From: Steinernema hermaphroditum
Taxonomy: Eukaryota > Nematoda > Chromadorea > Rhabditida > Steinernematidae
Assembly (NCBI GenBank): GCA_030435675.1
Contig: CM059625.1
Location: 10,044,001-10,108,000 of the forward strand
Reading direction: 5' to 3'
DNA length: 64,000 nt
Shown: one piece after another, positions 22,066 to 34,300 of the stretch
Layout: each line of letters starts with the position of its first letter
Numbering within the stretch: the stretch's first letter is position 1
Made by a program: the position numbers and the translations under genes
The notes under the pieces: model-generated
The model's database searches: none
Told to the model about the DNA's origin: nothing
The model's input: only the letters and a program-made list of their open reading frames with translations

Positions 22066-24212
22066 ATGTCGAGAACGCCACTTGCCGCTCTCCTGGTAAG
22101 TGTCTGTAACTCCGTCCCACCCAAATTATCCTACCGTAATCACACCAACCTCAGACTATGGCACTGACAGCGAAATATCCCTCAATCTGAGTCCGAGTTC
22201 TCGTGCACTTTGAAGGTCACTTCACTGATGCCTTATTGTTGTGACTGTCGAGGGCACAAAGACTTCTCTCGCATTAACCTTCTCCTCTAACGGTTTTTGA
22301 GTTGCAGTTCATCGGCATTCTTCACTTAACTTCGTCTGACTCAATCGACAACGGAGTTGCTGGTAGGTGACAATTACCTTTAACAAGACCAAGGGCATGG
22401 TGTATAATTGAGCGGAAGGTCGCGTGAACAAAGCTAGCGTTCAAGAGGTGTCAAGAAGGCAGAAAACCACAAACTGGTTGTTGTGACGCCTTCGGTGCTG
22501 TTTTCAACTTCAAACTGTAAAGATGAGAACGGACTAAAATGCCTCAATACAAGTTCGCAAATTCTTTCAGGCGAACCAACGGTGGAGTGTGCGACGGACG
22601 GTCTCACCGTGAACTTCAACACAGAGAAGGAGTTCGAAGGGCATGTTTACGTGAAGGGACATTATGAAGACCCAGCCTGTCGAGTGGACGCGACACTCCA
22701 GAACCGTGTTAACATGTCCATTCCATTCACTTCATGCGATGTCCGAAGACAGCGTTCGGTGAGCTCATTTTGAGTTTTACTCTATCGTTTGGTTTTTAGA
22801 GCAATCCAAAAGGCCTCTACGTGTCTGTCACGATGATAATTACATTTCACCCTGTAAGGACCAGCATGTGCCGTCATATTTAAGTGTTTTGCACTTTAGA
22901 TGTTTATTACGAAAATTGACAAATCATACAATGTTCAATGCTTTTACACTGAACTTGACAAGACGGTAAACACTCAGTTAGACGTCAGGTTAGTTACTTC
23001 GACAGATATTTTGTTGCTGTTGTGGAACCATTTACAACTGTTTGAAGTGTGTGATACTAACAAATCTTTATAGCCTGGCTCGCAATCAAGAGAAGAAGAT
23101 CGTGGTCGTGATCGGTGGTGAAAAAGACGAACTACAAGCTCCGTCGCAGCGAAAGCATGCAGATAATAATACTGCACTTGACGACTACAAGTAATGCCTC
23201 TTACCTTTTTTTCCAGTTAACTTTCAAGGTCGTTGCGAGCGTGAATCACAACTGATGAGCGTGTCTCTCTATAATTTTTGGTCTTCAGTTAACCGAGCAC
23301 AGATGATAACAAAAACTAACTTATGCAACAAACATCAGAATCTTAAAAAAACATTACTTGCTATTCAGTGCCCTGCAAACAGAAGTGATCAACCAAGCCA
23401 TTCCTCTTCCCACTTGCAAGTATCACGTTCTGAAGGACGGCCCTGACGGAGAACCCGTGAAGTTTGCTACCGTCGGGCAACAAGTCTACCACCAATGGTC
23501 CTGTGCCAGCGAGGGTGTTCCTGCAGGTGAGCAGTATGCATGTTATTGAGGCACTGAATCCATTTCAGCCGAAAACGTTTACTGTGCCACAATACATAGT
23601 TGCAACGTTCGCGACGAGACGGGCAAAGAAGTGCAACTTCTCGATGAAAACGGATGTTCTGTTGACAAGTACCTTCTGAACAACCTCATCTACACTACAG
23701 ACCTCACTGGAGGACAGATTTCGCAGGTTAGAAAACGGAACATATGTTCGAATATACCGCTCTTTGTACAGGTTTTCAAATTTGCTGATCAGCCCTCCCT
23801 CTTCTTCCAGTGCCAAATCAGGCTGACTTTAAAAGAGGACGGAAAATGTCTGCGCACCAGCGACACCTGTCCACAAAGCGCGCGTGGCAAGCGATCAGTC
23901 GACGCCGCATCTTCAAAGAGTTCTGACCATGAGGTCGATGTTTTCAGCCAGTCAATGACGGTTTTCGAAATCGATCAACCTATCAGTAAGTGCAACAAGA
24001 TTGATTCGTCGTTAAAGAAGCATTTAGACTCGAAATCAGTGAGGGCCTTAGATGATCCGGTGACCGCTTTCTCCCACAACGCAATGTGCGTGTCGCCCAG
24101 TACCTTCGGTGTGCTGATCGCCCTCCTGGCCTCTGTGTTCTTGCTTTCCACCGTGACAACTGCCTTGCTCTGCTGCCGATCTCAAACTGTTAAATTGAAC
24201 TTTGCCAAGTAA
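22066..24212 (+). CDS. cuticlin-like ZP-domain membrane protein
   Basis: Exons 22066-22095, 22308-22362, 22571-22758, 22800-22853, 22900-22988, 23369-23526, 23569-23726, 23772-23985 and 24028-24212 give 376 aa; an optional exon at 23074-23190 would make 415. A split signal peptide is followed by a ZP domain ([89 protein letters not shown]), a furin-type RGKR site, a TM ([22 protein letters not shown]) and a short tail. This layout is that of nematode cuticlin/CUTL proteins, which are cleaved and polymerise in the cuticle or apical matrix. The start follows a TTTCAG acceptor by 9 nt. Confidence 0.9.
23074..23190 (+). other. candidate 117-nt cassette exon within the ZP gene
   Basis: The segment is flanked by TTTATAG and GTAATG. 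It is in phase with both neighbours, has no stop in that phase, and encodes 39 hydrophilic, charged residues (starting [20 protein letters not shown]) that have no counterpart in the ZP domain. Confidence 0.4.
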
Positions 24213-24522
24213 GGCAACAACGATCCTTTTCTTTTCATCTCCTGTTTGTGCTGATGGCGATTTACCCTTTATTGTCATTAACATCGACCTACTCTCATCT
24301 ACAGAGGCTTTTGCAGTTCTCGATCTATGACACTTGCCTTTCCTCACGGGTCTTATGCTTCAAGCAAAAGAAATTCCCCTCATCGGATCATCTGATTATG
24401 TTCTGATCGATTCCTTGTGATAAAACTTATGTTCCATTATTTCGTTGAAGCACAGTTAACCTTTGTTTCTTCAAGATTTTACTGAACTGTACATTAGGAG
24501 AGTGAGTCAATCAGGTGCTGAG

Positions 24523-25819
24523 TTATTTGTGCGCAATTTCGAGCAGCGCCGATTCCATTTCTTTCTGAAATAAAGGAATGAATAGAATATTCGGAGGCCT
24601 ATAATACCTGCAAGAGCTTGAGATCTTTGACTGCATTCAATTTGTGTAGCCGATCGGCCGCGGAATCCAGTTGGTCCATCAGTTCGGATGGCAGCCCATT
24701 TGGTGGAGGTTCCCTATATTTAAATGTCGTCAGTGGTTTTTCATGCACCTTAATATGCTTGCCTAATTTCAACGACGGTTGGCTTGCTTAGTTCATATTT
24801 GCTTCTCCACACTTTGAGTTCTGCTTCCGTCTCCAATAGTTTCCTAAAGCCAATTGAGTGGTTTCTAGAGCTTGATGAAGCATATACCTTTTGTTCTCTA
24901 TGTCCAGTCGTTCCTTGTCTTTTAACTGCTCGTTCAGTTTGCTAACCTCTTTTCTTAATCTCTGAAATGTATGCTGTAGGCATGTATTTCAAACGGCCTC
25001 AATCGAAACCTCGTTCTCGATCCGGAGGAATTGAAGTTCGGACTGCGCTTCATCTAAGTCTGAAGTCGATCGCTCCACGGACCTGACAGGAGGTTTCTCA
25101 TCTTCGCACTTTTCTGTCTGGACGTATTTTTCGAAAAACTCTTTTTCTATGCTGCGTTCTAGAGGGGGTGCCTATAGCGAAATAGAGCACTTTATTCAGC
25201 ACAGCATTGCTAGTACTACCTCGGGAGTGCGAAGTCGGCACTCGGGAGTCGGTTTCTCGACAGCAGGAACCTCAGTGGCGGTCGTTGGCACCTGAAATAT
25301 TTACACCTATCGATGTTTACTCCATAATGCATCTAATTACGGGACTTAGTCGCGTGTGCGTTTTATAGATTGGCGAGGCTGCCCGGGTTCTGTAGGTCCG
25401 CGATAAACTGTTGCTGTGCTGAATAAAGGCTTAAGCTAATGGCGATTGAAGAGCGCTCGAACCTTGTCTGTGGCATAGGATTTAATGTAGTTGCTTGAAG
25501 GGGAATACGATAGGCGAGGAAGGGTACTACTGTTTGTGGTTGGTGGATAATACGACTTCCTGCCATAGGTGATAGGACTGCTTGACGGCGTCGATGAAAA
25601 TGGTAGAGTACGGTAGTGTGCATATGAACTTCTGGAGTTATTCAAGGCCGGCGATGGATCATAGGAGCTTTTGTAAACGGGTTCATTGGGTGTATATCTG
25701 CTGCTTGCATTACTGTAGTATCGTCCGGAATTCGATGACGAAAGCGAAGCACTTCGAGCTCCATAAGCGTAATGAGTGCGCATGGCGATTAATGAGTGAT
25801 GTCTTGTGTGATGGCTCAT
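24523..25819 (-). CDS. Ser/Tyr-rich N-terminus plus coiled-coil protein, function unknown
   Basis: Seven exons (25463-25819, 25220-25291, 25010-25171, 24888-24961, 24763-24843, 24608-24713, 24523-24564) close in frame to 297 aa. Residues 1-119 are low-complexity, rich in Ser, Tyr, Pro and Asn (e.g. SSYDPSPALNNSRSSYAHYR). Residues about 140-290 form charged heptad-like coiled coil (RLRKEVSKLNEQLKDKERLDIENKRKL; ELMDQLDSAADRLHKLN). I recognise no family; the layout suits a cytoskeletal or centrosomal scaffold, but that is inference. The ATG follows a TTTTCAG acceptor by 1 nt. Intron 5 (24714-24762) has a GC donor. The gene converges with the ZP gene, with 310 bp between stop codons. Confidence 0.75.
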
Positions 25820-25820
25820 C

Positions 25821-26626
25821 CTGAAAATGGCGCAAATAACTAATTAAATAAGAAGGAATTGCAACGAAATGCTAAGATCAGCGATTATCTACTCGAGCAT
25901 TTTGCTGGGAGTCGACGACAGTGATTGAAAACAGGAATCACGGATAATTGCTAAGTCGATGCGATTTTTCGAGTGCTCCTATGTTTGCGAACTCGACTGT
26001 GCGTTCCAGAAGAGAACTGTGCAAGTACCAAATGGAATTTGTTAGTTTTTCCGGGAAGAACATAAGAACAGTCTAACTTTTTCTTATTTGAACGATCCTA
26101 TGCCATTCGAATCATAAAAACTTGGGACACGGAACTATTCGTGCTACCCCTATTTGCCATTTGTCAATGTCTCTCAACAAGCTCGAATCATCAGATCAAG
26201 CAAAATCGATCCAAAGAACATGACGCATTTCAGATCCGCGTCAACAAATATGAGATCAGAGTGCCTCGAAAACATTTGTCTTACCTATTGGAGGAGAAGG
26301 CTCTTGAAGAGGAACGGGACAGTCGATGTGAGGAGTTGACATCGTCGCGCGGAGAGGGCGCTCGAGAAGCGTCGAAGGCCCTTTCCCTTGCACGTGCTCC
26401 AAAGTCAAGCTTGAAATATTCGCTAAGGTCGGGAATCTGGTGCAAGCTCGTCCTTGTCAAACGAAAAATACAACTTGGCTCCATGGTTTGCAACTATAGC
26501 GACGTTTTTTCATTGAGTACAGCCGGCACAGCAAAAGTGACCACTGGCTATAGCCGCAAGGTTAACGACGAAGCGGTCGGGAAAACAAAGGTCGAGCTCA
26601 CAAGATGCTGCTGCCGGCCGATCGCA
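25821..26626. other. intergenic; only unsupported ORFs
   Basis: A 180-codon plus-strand open frame (26141-26683) has no start context, splice support or recognisable motif and overlaps opposing open frames. Confidence 0.4.
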
Positions 26627-27040
26627 TCAGGCAGTCAGACACGACGGGATAGTGCAGCCGACAAACACCGAAAGGTCCTTTAGGATCGGTCGGAAGTTTG
26701 TTGGAATGCCGCTGACTGATCTGCGGATAGCCGCCGGGCCGAGTTGATGGCGCAGAACGTCGGCGAACTGCGATCGTCCCCATTCCTTTGAACACTTTTT
26801 CAGCAGAAACTGCCCACAGCTGATTGCAACAAAAGTCACGAAACAGCTTCTCTCATAGCCATAAATTTTAATGCAATAGTGTATCATATCTATGAGTTCG
26901 AGCAACTCTCTTTGCCAACATTCACTGGCTGTTTTGTCTAAGAAAGGCGTTCGTCGTACATACGGCGCTGCTTTGAAATATCGCTTGTGGAAATCTGCAT
27001 GAAAATCGATGGCAGCGGGCTGGAAGAGTGGGCTTAGCAA
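26627..27040 (-). CDS. possible hypothetical protein exon
   Basis: This 137-codon open frame begins near a CTTCCAG acceptor (best read from about 27022). It gives a plausible globular helical sequence (ECWQRELLELIDMIHYCIKIYGYERSC...). A second open frame upstream (to about 27260) could be an earlier exon (MYTVLNEILRSGGDLKSNND...). No family is recognised and no donor or acceptor pair clearly joins them. Confidence 0.25.
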   Translation of the reverse strand: MLSPLFQPAAIDFHADFHKRYFKAAPYVRRTPFLDKTASECWQRELLELIDMIHYCIKIYGYERSCFVTFVAISCGQFLLKKCSKEWGRSQFADVLRHQLGPAAIRRSVSGIPTNFRPILKDLSVFVGCTIPSCLTA

Positions 27041-27528
27041 ATTTCATTGTGCTCGAGTCTCTGCTCGCCGATGGAACTCTTTTCCAAAACTCTCGCCGAA
27101 GTCGACTTTGGTGTGCATCATCGTCATTATTGCTTTTTAAATCACCGCCGCTCCTAAGAATTTCGTTTAGGACCGTGTACATGCGTGCATGTGGTGCGAT
27201 TTTCTGGCATATGATGATGAGATGAGAGCTCGGAAACCGCATCAAGCAGTCAGCGGCCAATGAGTATTTTATTGGTCTTCGCTAGTGTTTAGTCTCCTCG
27301 TTTCTCCCATGCAAAAGGCAGCAAGAACCAGCTACTTCAAATCGATATTTTCAAAGCGACATTGCTTAAGGGACTCATTGTCAATAAGCATTTTCGCTGT
27401 ACAGCTTCGAGCAATGCCCTAAGAGTCTGTGGTTAAGACGAGTGAGAGCTGTCATCGATACCATTCAATTTCCATCTCGCCCATTAGCTCTTTTGATTTC
27501 AGATAATTGTCAATCTACTTGTTTCGTC

Positions 27529-28422
27529 ATGGAGGCAATGAAGGCATATGGGGCCGGACTTGCTGGGGGACAGTTCGATGCCCAGGCATTTATAAGAAAA
27601 CCGACTGTCATCTTCCGGATATTCGCTTTCGTTAGTTTTGGCTCGGGTCGTCAGTGTAACTAAGCGTTGTGGCCTGCAGGTGATCGGCCTCTTGCTTTGG
27701 CTTTGGGTGTCGGGCGGCGTATGGCATCGTCGAGTAACTGGTCAGTTGGTCTGCCTTTACAACTACTCCTTGTCCACGTGCTCGTTCGGAAGTGCCGTTG
27801 GCTTCTTCTCGGTTGCGGCTGCCGCCGCACTCCTAATCCTCGATGCCCGTTTTCACACAATCAGCGCCATACAGACGCGAAGACGTGCCGTCCTCGTCGA
27901 TCTTGCTGTTTCCGGTAAGGCGGGGACTTCTACTGGTTCGAGACTAACAGCAATATTCCAGGATTCATGACATTCCTATTCTTGATTACGTTCTTCACCC
28001 TTTGGTCTAAGTACTCATCCTTCGAACTGAACGAAGAGTATAGTGGAAAGTCTGCAAAGCTTTCCATCTTTTTTGCGTTTGTTTCGCTTCTGTCATGGGT
28101 ATTTGTTTATTTCATGCTTGTCATTCAAGCTTTTTGCAGGGAGGTGCAAGTTTTTTCGCCTGGCGACGTTATCAAGAAGGTGCTGGAATGTCCATGCCTG
28201 CCACCTTCTCTGCCAATCCAGACGCTAGTCTGATAGAAGGAGGTGAATACGGATACGAAGGTGGAAACCAAGGCAGGCGGAAGGTCTTGTTGAGATGTAG
28301 AACATTTTTCTTCAGCACTTGCTGGTGATTCGTATCAAAATGCTCCGTTCGCTGTATCAAACCAAGGAGCAACCGAGAATAAGGAGATGCCAGATCCATC
28401 CTCCTTCTACCAAGGCTACTAG
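27529..28422 (+). CDS. sng-1: synaptogyrin
   Basis: Five exons (27529-27630, 27680-27914, 27962-28098, 28140-28272, 28316-28422) give 237 aa with four membrane segments (MARVEL fold). Family features are FDAQAFIRKPTVIFRIFAF, VCLYNYSLSTCSFGSAVGFF, the strand LDARFHTISAIQTRRRAVLVDL, SLLSWGGASFFAWRRYQ and a Tyr/Gln/Pro tail ending FYQGY (human SYNGR1 ends YQSQGY). Synaptogyrin is an abundant synaptic-vesicle membrane protein. The TTTCAG acceptor at 27497-27502 gives a 26 nt 5' UTR. Intron 4 uses a GC donor (28273); the only GT alternative would leave a 32 nt intron and break the frame. Confidence 0.92.
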
Positions 28423-29328
28423 GATTAGCGGTGCAGAACACCGATCTATTGTAGCATAATTTTTTAGAGGACATCTATATTTTCGTGATCTCAAATCTAC
28501 GTCACTTAAACCATAGCTCTAGTCTACATGTGCTCTTTGTAAAGCAATAATAAGAAAAGGCAATAAATCTACTTTTCTCCACATCATTCGGCAACCCCGC
28601 CGTCTTCCGTTCTCTTTGAACAAGTTGGATTAAAGGGTAATCTATCAAGCGTTCACGACTCAGGATCGTGCTCCGACTACGCGCCGATGACACTTAATTG
28701 TACTCATTGTTAATTTCCATAAACGCAAAACTCGTTTTGGTGTCTCCATTTCGTCGGAAAACGAAACAAATGCGCAATTTCACTTCCTCTTTGTAAGCCA
28801 GATCACTATAACGGTATATGAGCAAATATTCGATAAAATCAGCGCTAGCCCTGCATTTCAATAATGCTCTTTTGACACATCTAACTGGGTCTCGACTTGC
28901 AGATCGGTTATTCTGATTATGTTTTTGGGGCGTTAAAATCCTCTTCCTAGTTCACAACAGATACCGATCTCGATGGCCCTTATCTGACCTTGTTGTTCAC
29001 ACCGAAAAAACAAGAGCCTCAAAAGTTGGGTAGACCTAGGGATAAGACACGCTTTTCAGTCAGTAGCGATTTCGTGGATCGCCGCGCTGCTCACCGGATC
29101 ACGCGTGAAACAAAGCGCTCCCGCCTTCCGAAATCGTCTGCCTCCGCCAACCGCTATTATCCAGTCTCGTCGCGCACTATCTTTGATTGCGTTCGTCGAG
29201 CGCTTTTTGCTCTTATCGTCCTTCTTTTCTTTTGTGCAAGCGCTACGAAGAGTTTCCAAACATTGCGCTGAGAGTTTCAGCCTTGCCATAGCTGTAGTTG
29301 TAGTTGTAGTTGTTGTATTTTTATTCAG
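28423..29328. other. intergenic/promoter region before the collagen gene
   Basis: No gene is supported. A short (gtagtt)n-like tract lies at about 29291-29318 immediately before the collagen trans-splice acceptor (TTATTCAG, ending at 29328). Confidence 0.5.
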
Positions 29329-30873
29329 ATGAAAGAACTCATCAGTGAAGAGAAGCGGAAGCTTCTACAGGTGGAATCGCTCCGCAGAATGGCCTGTGCG
29401 GGAGTGACCATTAGCGTTATGGCCACCTTCCTATGCACCATGAGCATACCGCTTATGTACAACTATCTGCAGCGTGTTGAGTCTCAGCTTCAGCACGAAG
29501 TTGAGTACTGTAAGGTTAGTGATCGAGAAGCTTATGTGTTCTTGGCGGTTTTGAATCATCATAATGAATATGTTATTCGAACACGATCTGGATAAATTAA
29601 AGCCCCTGGATCGAACATACTTTGATTTTAATTTCCGTCCTAATATGTCAGATGAGTAAAAAGTGACTATGTTTCAATGGTCACTTTGCGTACGCAGCGG
29701 GCGCTTCCTTCCAATTTCGCAATTCAGCCTTGGGCAAAACAATAAATGACAATTACAAAAAGGATTTCCTGGCCCTTTTTTACGATTTTGGGCACTGTCG
29801 CAACATGGTCGTCAGCTGTGGATAGAGGGATTTATCAACCATCAAGTTTTTACACAAAAGAAAAGCGCAGAAAATCTCATCTGTGCACAACGAGATTCTG
29901 GCTCTCTCAGCACGCTTGATCAATAAAAGGATTGGATTTTGCGATCCTCTATGAAAATGGCTGACTTGTTGAAATGTTGACCTCCCTCAAGCGCTGATCT
30001 TCGTGATATTCTCCACAAGATTTTATTTATAGTCACGATCCGGTTCACTTTGGCAGCAAGTTTCCAAAGCGCAGGTGACGCGTGGATACCCTAAGAGACA
30101 GGAAAGACAAGCGGGTTACAGCAGCGTGCCACTGCAGGAGTACGTCCCCACATCGGATGTCTTCCAATTCCAGAAAAGTGTTCAGAAGCGGGAAACTTGT
30201 AAGTGTCACTTGTATAAGCGTGATAGATTGGCCATTAAGGTTGTGGGTGTGGCTATGGTGCCCCTGGAGCTCCCGGTCTAGATGGAAAGGACGGTGTAAA
30301 TGGAAAGGACGGTTCTCCTGGAGTTGACGGAGCTCCCGGTGCCGATGCCCACCAAAGCGAAGCTGACTCCATGAACGAGCCTTGCTTCGTGTGCCCGCCT
30401 GGACCCAGTGGACCTCCAGGACCGACTGGACCGAAGGGAGCTACTGGAGCTCCTGGAGACCCCGGATTGGATGCTGACGGCGGTGTGCGTGGACCTACGG
30501 GGGAGCCGGGACCAATGGGACCGCCTGGAACGCCCGGTCAGCCAGGTTCTAAAGGACCTCCTGGACAACCTGGTCACATTGTCAAGCAACCGGGTCCCCC
30601 TGGAGTCCCCGGCATTCCAGGTTTGCCTGGCCCTGTTGGTGAACCTGGAGTTCCTGGTCCGCCTGGAACTCCTGGATATTCTGGTAAGTCCGTCAACTCA
30701 ATTAGCGTTGTATTGTTATTTGCGTAGGACCTCCTGGGGTTCCTGGAGATTCGGGTATGCCAGGAAAGGAAGGAAAGGTTGGACCTCCTGGAAAGCAAGG
30801 AATCAGCGGCCCTCGCGGCGAAACCGGCTCTTGCGATCACTGTCCACAACCTAGGACAGCTCCTGGATATTAA
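29329..30873 (+). CDS. cuticle collagen
   Basis: Four exons (29329-29514, 30033-30198, 30240-30683, 30728-30873) give 313 aa. The N-terminal Col_cuticle_N domain includes [17 protein letters not shown], then a membrane-anchor-like hydrophobic stretch and [24 protein letters not shown] site (furin-type processing) follows. The Cys-rich block [11 protein letters not shown] leads into Gly-X-Y repeats interrupted by [17 protein letters not shown] and continues to a C-terminal [13 protein letters not shown]. These are structural proteins of the nematode exoskeleton, secreted by hypodermis and cross-linked through tyrosines and cysteines. The ATG directly follows a TTATTCAG acceptor. I cannot assign an orthologue within this large family. 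Confidence 0.95.
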
Positions 30874-31300
30874 CTCCTTCGTCTCATTGTTATACTTATT
30901 TATTATTGCAACGCCCTTCACTCAGAGAAAGATCCATATTAAACCTTATTTATCATAAACTCCTCAAGAGCGCTTTTGTGAACACTTGGAATGTCCAAGC
31001 TTTGGACCAACTACTAAGTGAAGTACTAGAGATATTTTCAAATAACAAGGGACTGAATGGACAAAAATATTAACTGAGCTGCATAGGAGGTTACAAAATA
31101 GAGTTGAATGAGAACTGCTAGAGGCTGCACTACGTGGCTAACAGGAAAATACCCGAAAGATCCGTTCAAGGTTTTCAGAGTTGGATGTTGTAGAAGTCGT
31201 TTTCATGCGATTGTCGCTGAAGATGAACGAGAAGATTACAAAGGCAGTTGCACGGAAATATTTACAAATATTAATTTGAGTAAGAAGTGTGAATGGCTTT

Positions 31301-34300
31301 CTACTGTGCAATGAGAAAGGCAGTAAACAGCGCTAGTGGCATTGAGATGCCGATGTTGTGGGACGATTTCTGTTCGTCGTAGACGACGTCACTCAAAGTG
31401 CGGACAGTCACAGTCATGGCGTCTCCTGAGCCGGCTGCATTCACTCCAGCGAAGCGGAATACATATTCTGTGTTCTCAAGCAAGCCGGTGATCTCATAGA
31501 GATTATTCGAGTCTGTAACGGATGAGGCATTTGCAAGAATAATGGGGGTCTTTACTTTTGGTGACAGTGCTGCTGGTTCCTTGTGTCTGCCAAACGGAGT
31601 CTTCCGAGTTCTCATCTTTGTTGTCCTGAAAGCGAGATTACTGAACGAATGTGACTGCACAGAACGAACCTGATAGTTCACATAACGCTCTTTGCGCATG
31701 TATTGAATAGTATAGTACAGAACTGGAAGCTCATCTGTCTCGTCACTCAGGATTTTCCATAGTATAGCGTGTCGATTGCGCGCTTCAAGCGAAACGCGAA
31801 CTTCATCAGGAGGGTTCGCCTCTTTCAGGTTTACATCCACAAATGTTTTCGCCTTTCCGTTGTTAACCTCGCATTTGTAAGTTCCAAAGTCGTCTTGGTT
31901 AACTTCCATTATCTACAGTAGCGCTGTTTAGATTCATAATCACTATCCTTTTTACCGTGAGTTGAGCATTCTGATTGGCAATATTGGTTTTCAGTTGGTA
32001 CCTGGCTGCATCACTTAGTTCTTCTCCGAGCTTGAAAAAGTGAAAATGAGTAGCAGGAGGGTTAGAATTGGTGACGTTGCACACAAGTGTCGCAGCACGG
32101 CCGATGATTCCGTAGGCCTCCTGTTCTTTACTCTCGAATTCAGGAGCGACTGAAAACGGCTTATAATAGATGCGGTAAACGACCAGAATTTTCAAGATTT
32201 TTTGACACCGAATTATAGACTGGTCAATGGGAAGTGTATGTAAAGAAATCGTTCGAAATAACTGTTTCTGGCTCTCCTACTATGGCTCCAACGACGTTGG
32301 CCTTCTCCGACACCGCACACCAAATTATAGACAGATTAGTGCAAAGTTCGTGAACAATAATTCTTGGAAATAGCTTTTGATAACTTACACCAAACATCGA
32401 TTCTCTTCTCGTGCTCCTCAATGCTTGTCGTATCAAAATCGGCAAGCGTTTGCACAGCGAGACACTTGATTTTCGCATTTTGGTATTCCTTTGAAAGGTT
32501 ATCTACCGTAACCTTGTCGCCAGCGACAGTGAAAAGTTGCTCTAAATAATAGTCTATAACTCCCAGCTTTTAGGAAAAACAGACCATTTAACGGCTCGCC
32601 AAATTCGTCAGTTATAGTGACGTCCGGTTTTGGGTCTCCGGAAGCTCCACAGTCCACGATCAGTGGCTCTCCTACCATGGCTCCAACGACGTCGGCCTTC
32701 TCCGACCACTGCATCTTGTCTGCAATTATTGTTTAAACGTTTTTTTCTGTTTGTTGAATTCAAAATTAACGAGCTACTGAGTGAAACGTCGGAAACTTGT
32801 CCAAAGTCATGAGTACAATGAACTACATGAATAGTGCTGCCCACTCATTGATTGTTCTGTACTTACCGAGAACCACGATCTCAATCTTCCTTTCGTTTCT
32901 TTCACCATGAACCTTTGAGACGCACGAGTAAATACCGGAGTCGCGAGGTTGAATACGACGGAAGACGAGAGATTCCTTCCAGTACTTGGTCGTCCTTTCC
33001 TTCAAGCCCAGGGTAAATACGCTGCAAAAAAACCGAGTTAACATTTCTTGTGAGTTCTCAGAGCACAACATCGTCCTTTGTTTCTTCGCTTACCTCACAT
33101 TGCTTTCATCGTCGATCACATTTCCGTCGCTATTGGTCCAAACCAGTTGATGATGTGGGTCGATCATGTCATGTCTACGGTAGATGCAGGCAACGCGGAA
33201 GGTCTTGTTCGCTCTAACTACGTACTTCTTACCCTCAAGGGGTTCGGGCTCCAGCCGTAGCACGTCGTCGTCTACAATAGCGCATGTGTAAAAGGAAATG
33301 TCGTATCCCCTGATTTAATAGTTAATGGAAGTTCATTGCTGCCGACTGCACAAGGCGCAAATTACGACGAAATGCCGCGACCATAATTATCCATTCACTC
33401 GATTTAATGCTTTGCGCCTTATAATCACTCATAATTTGGGAATTAATTTAGTACATTCTTCAAGCAGTGTTGAGAACGCTTTTAACTTTGAGTGCCACTC
33501 TGGCCGGAACGGAGCTTTCTTTTCCCGTCATTCCTTCTCAAACGAAATACCCGCGGGAAAACGAACTCCACGTCCACACGCAACGATCAATTTCCGCTGC
33601 GGAAGAACACAAAAAGAGGACAGAACGCTGTACCCGGCTGTATGTATTCGTCGGTTCTGATCAAAGACAGCTGGTCATGTGCCGGTCAGCTTTGCGGGCC
33701 GCATGTGCGTTCTGCTCATCGGTCACATTTAAGCCGTTATCTAAAAAAGATGACACACAAACAGCTTGCAGCTTGTGCTTCGGTCCACTTAGCGACATAC
33801 GGTAATGTGTCCTGCTTGATGACAGATCGAGTTACGCAAACAACAGTCGTATGGACGCTGCTGTTCATGCAAACCCCCTTCGATCAGTGCCTTTAGCGTA
33901 TGGTCATATGCATGTAATCAGTCAAGACTTCTGATTCATCTTTCCATCTCGTCCACAATTAGCTTACATCTAGAGCTTTGCTTGCACATCCTTAGGATTC
34001 ATATCAGCAGATGTGTCACGAATAATCGACATTTTTACAATGGCGCTTTCAAATCGCTTCCAGAGATCTTGCCCCACTCAAACTCCGTGAATTTGAACTC
34101 AAAAGAATCATTTAAACAGAGGAGAAGTGTGAAAGCAAACTGTTAGCTTCGGAAAGTGCAAGATGACACTTCATATCAAGTGTTTTTCCGCTCTCAGTCC
34201 ATTGACACCACCGTTGAAGAAGCCTCACACCGTGATGCGGGCTTCACCGGGCTTTTGATCCACCGCGGCTGAGCGACCAATCGCTGCCACTCGGCTTGTT

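Noticed and set aside
26141..26683. 180-codon plus-strand open frame
   Set aside because: Overlaps an equally plausible minus-strand frame; no start context, splice partners or motif.
28283..28315. GT donor (gtcttg) for the last synaptogyrin intron
   Set aside because: Would leave a 32 nt intron and put the conserved tail out of frame; the GC donor 10 nt upstream fits both size and frame.
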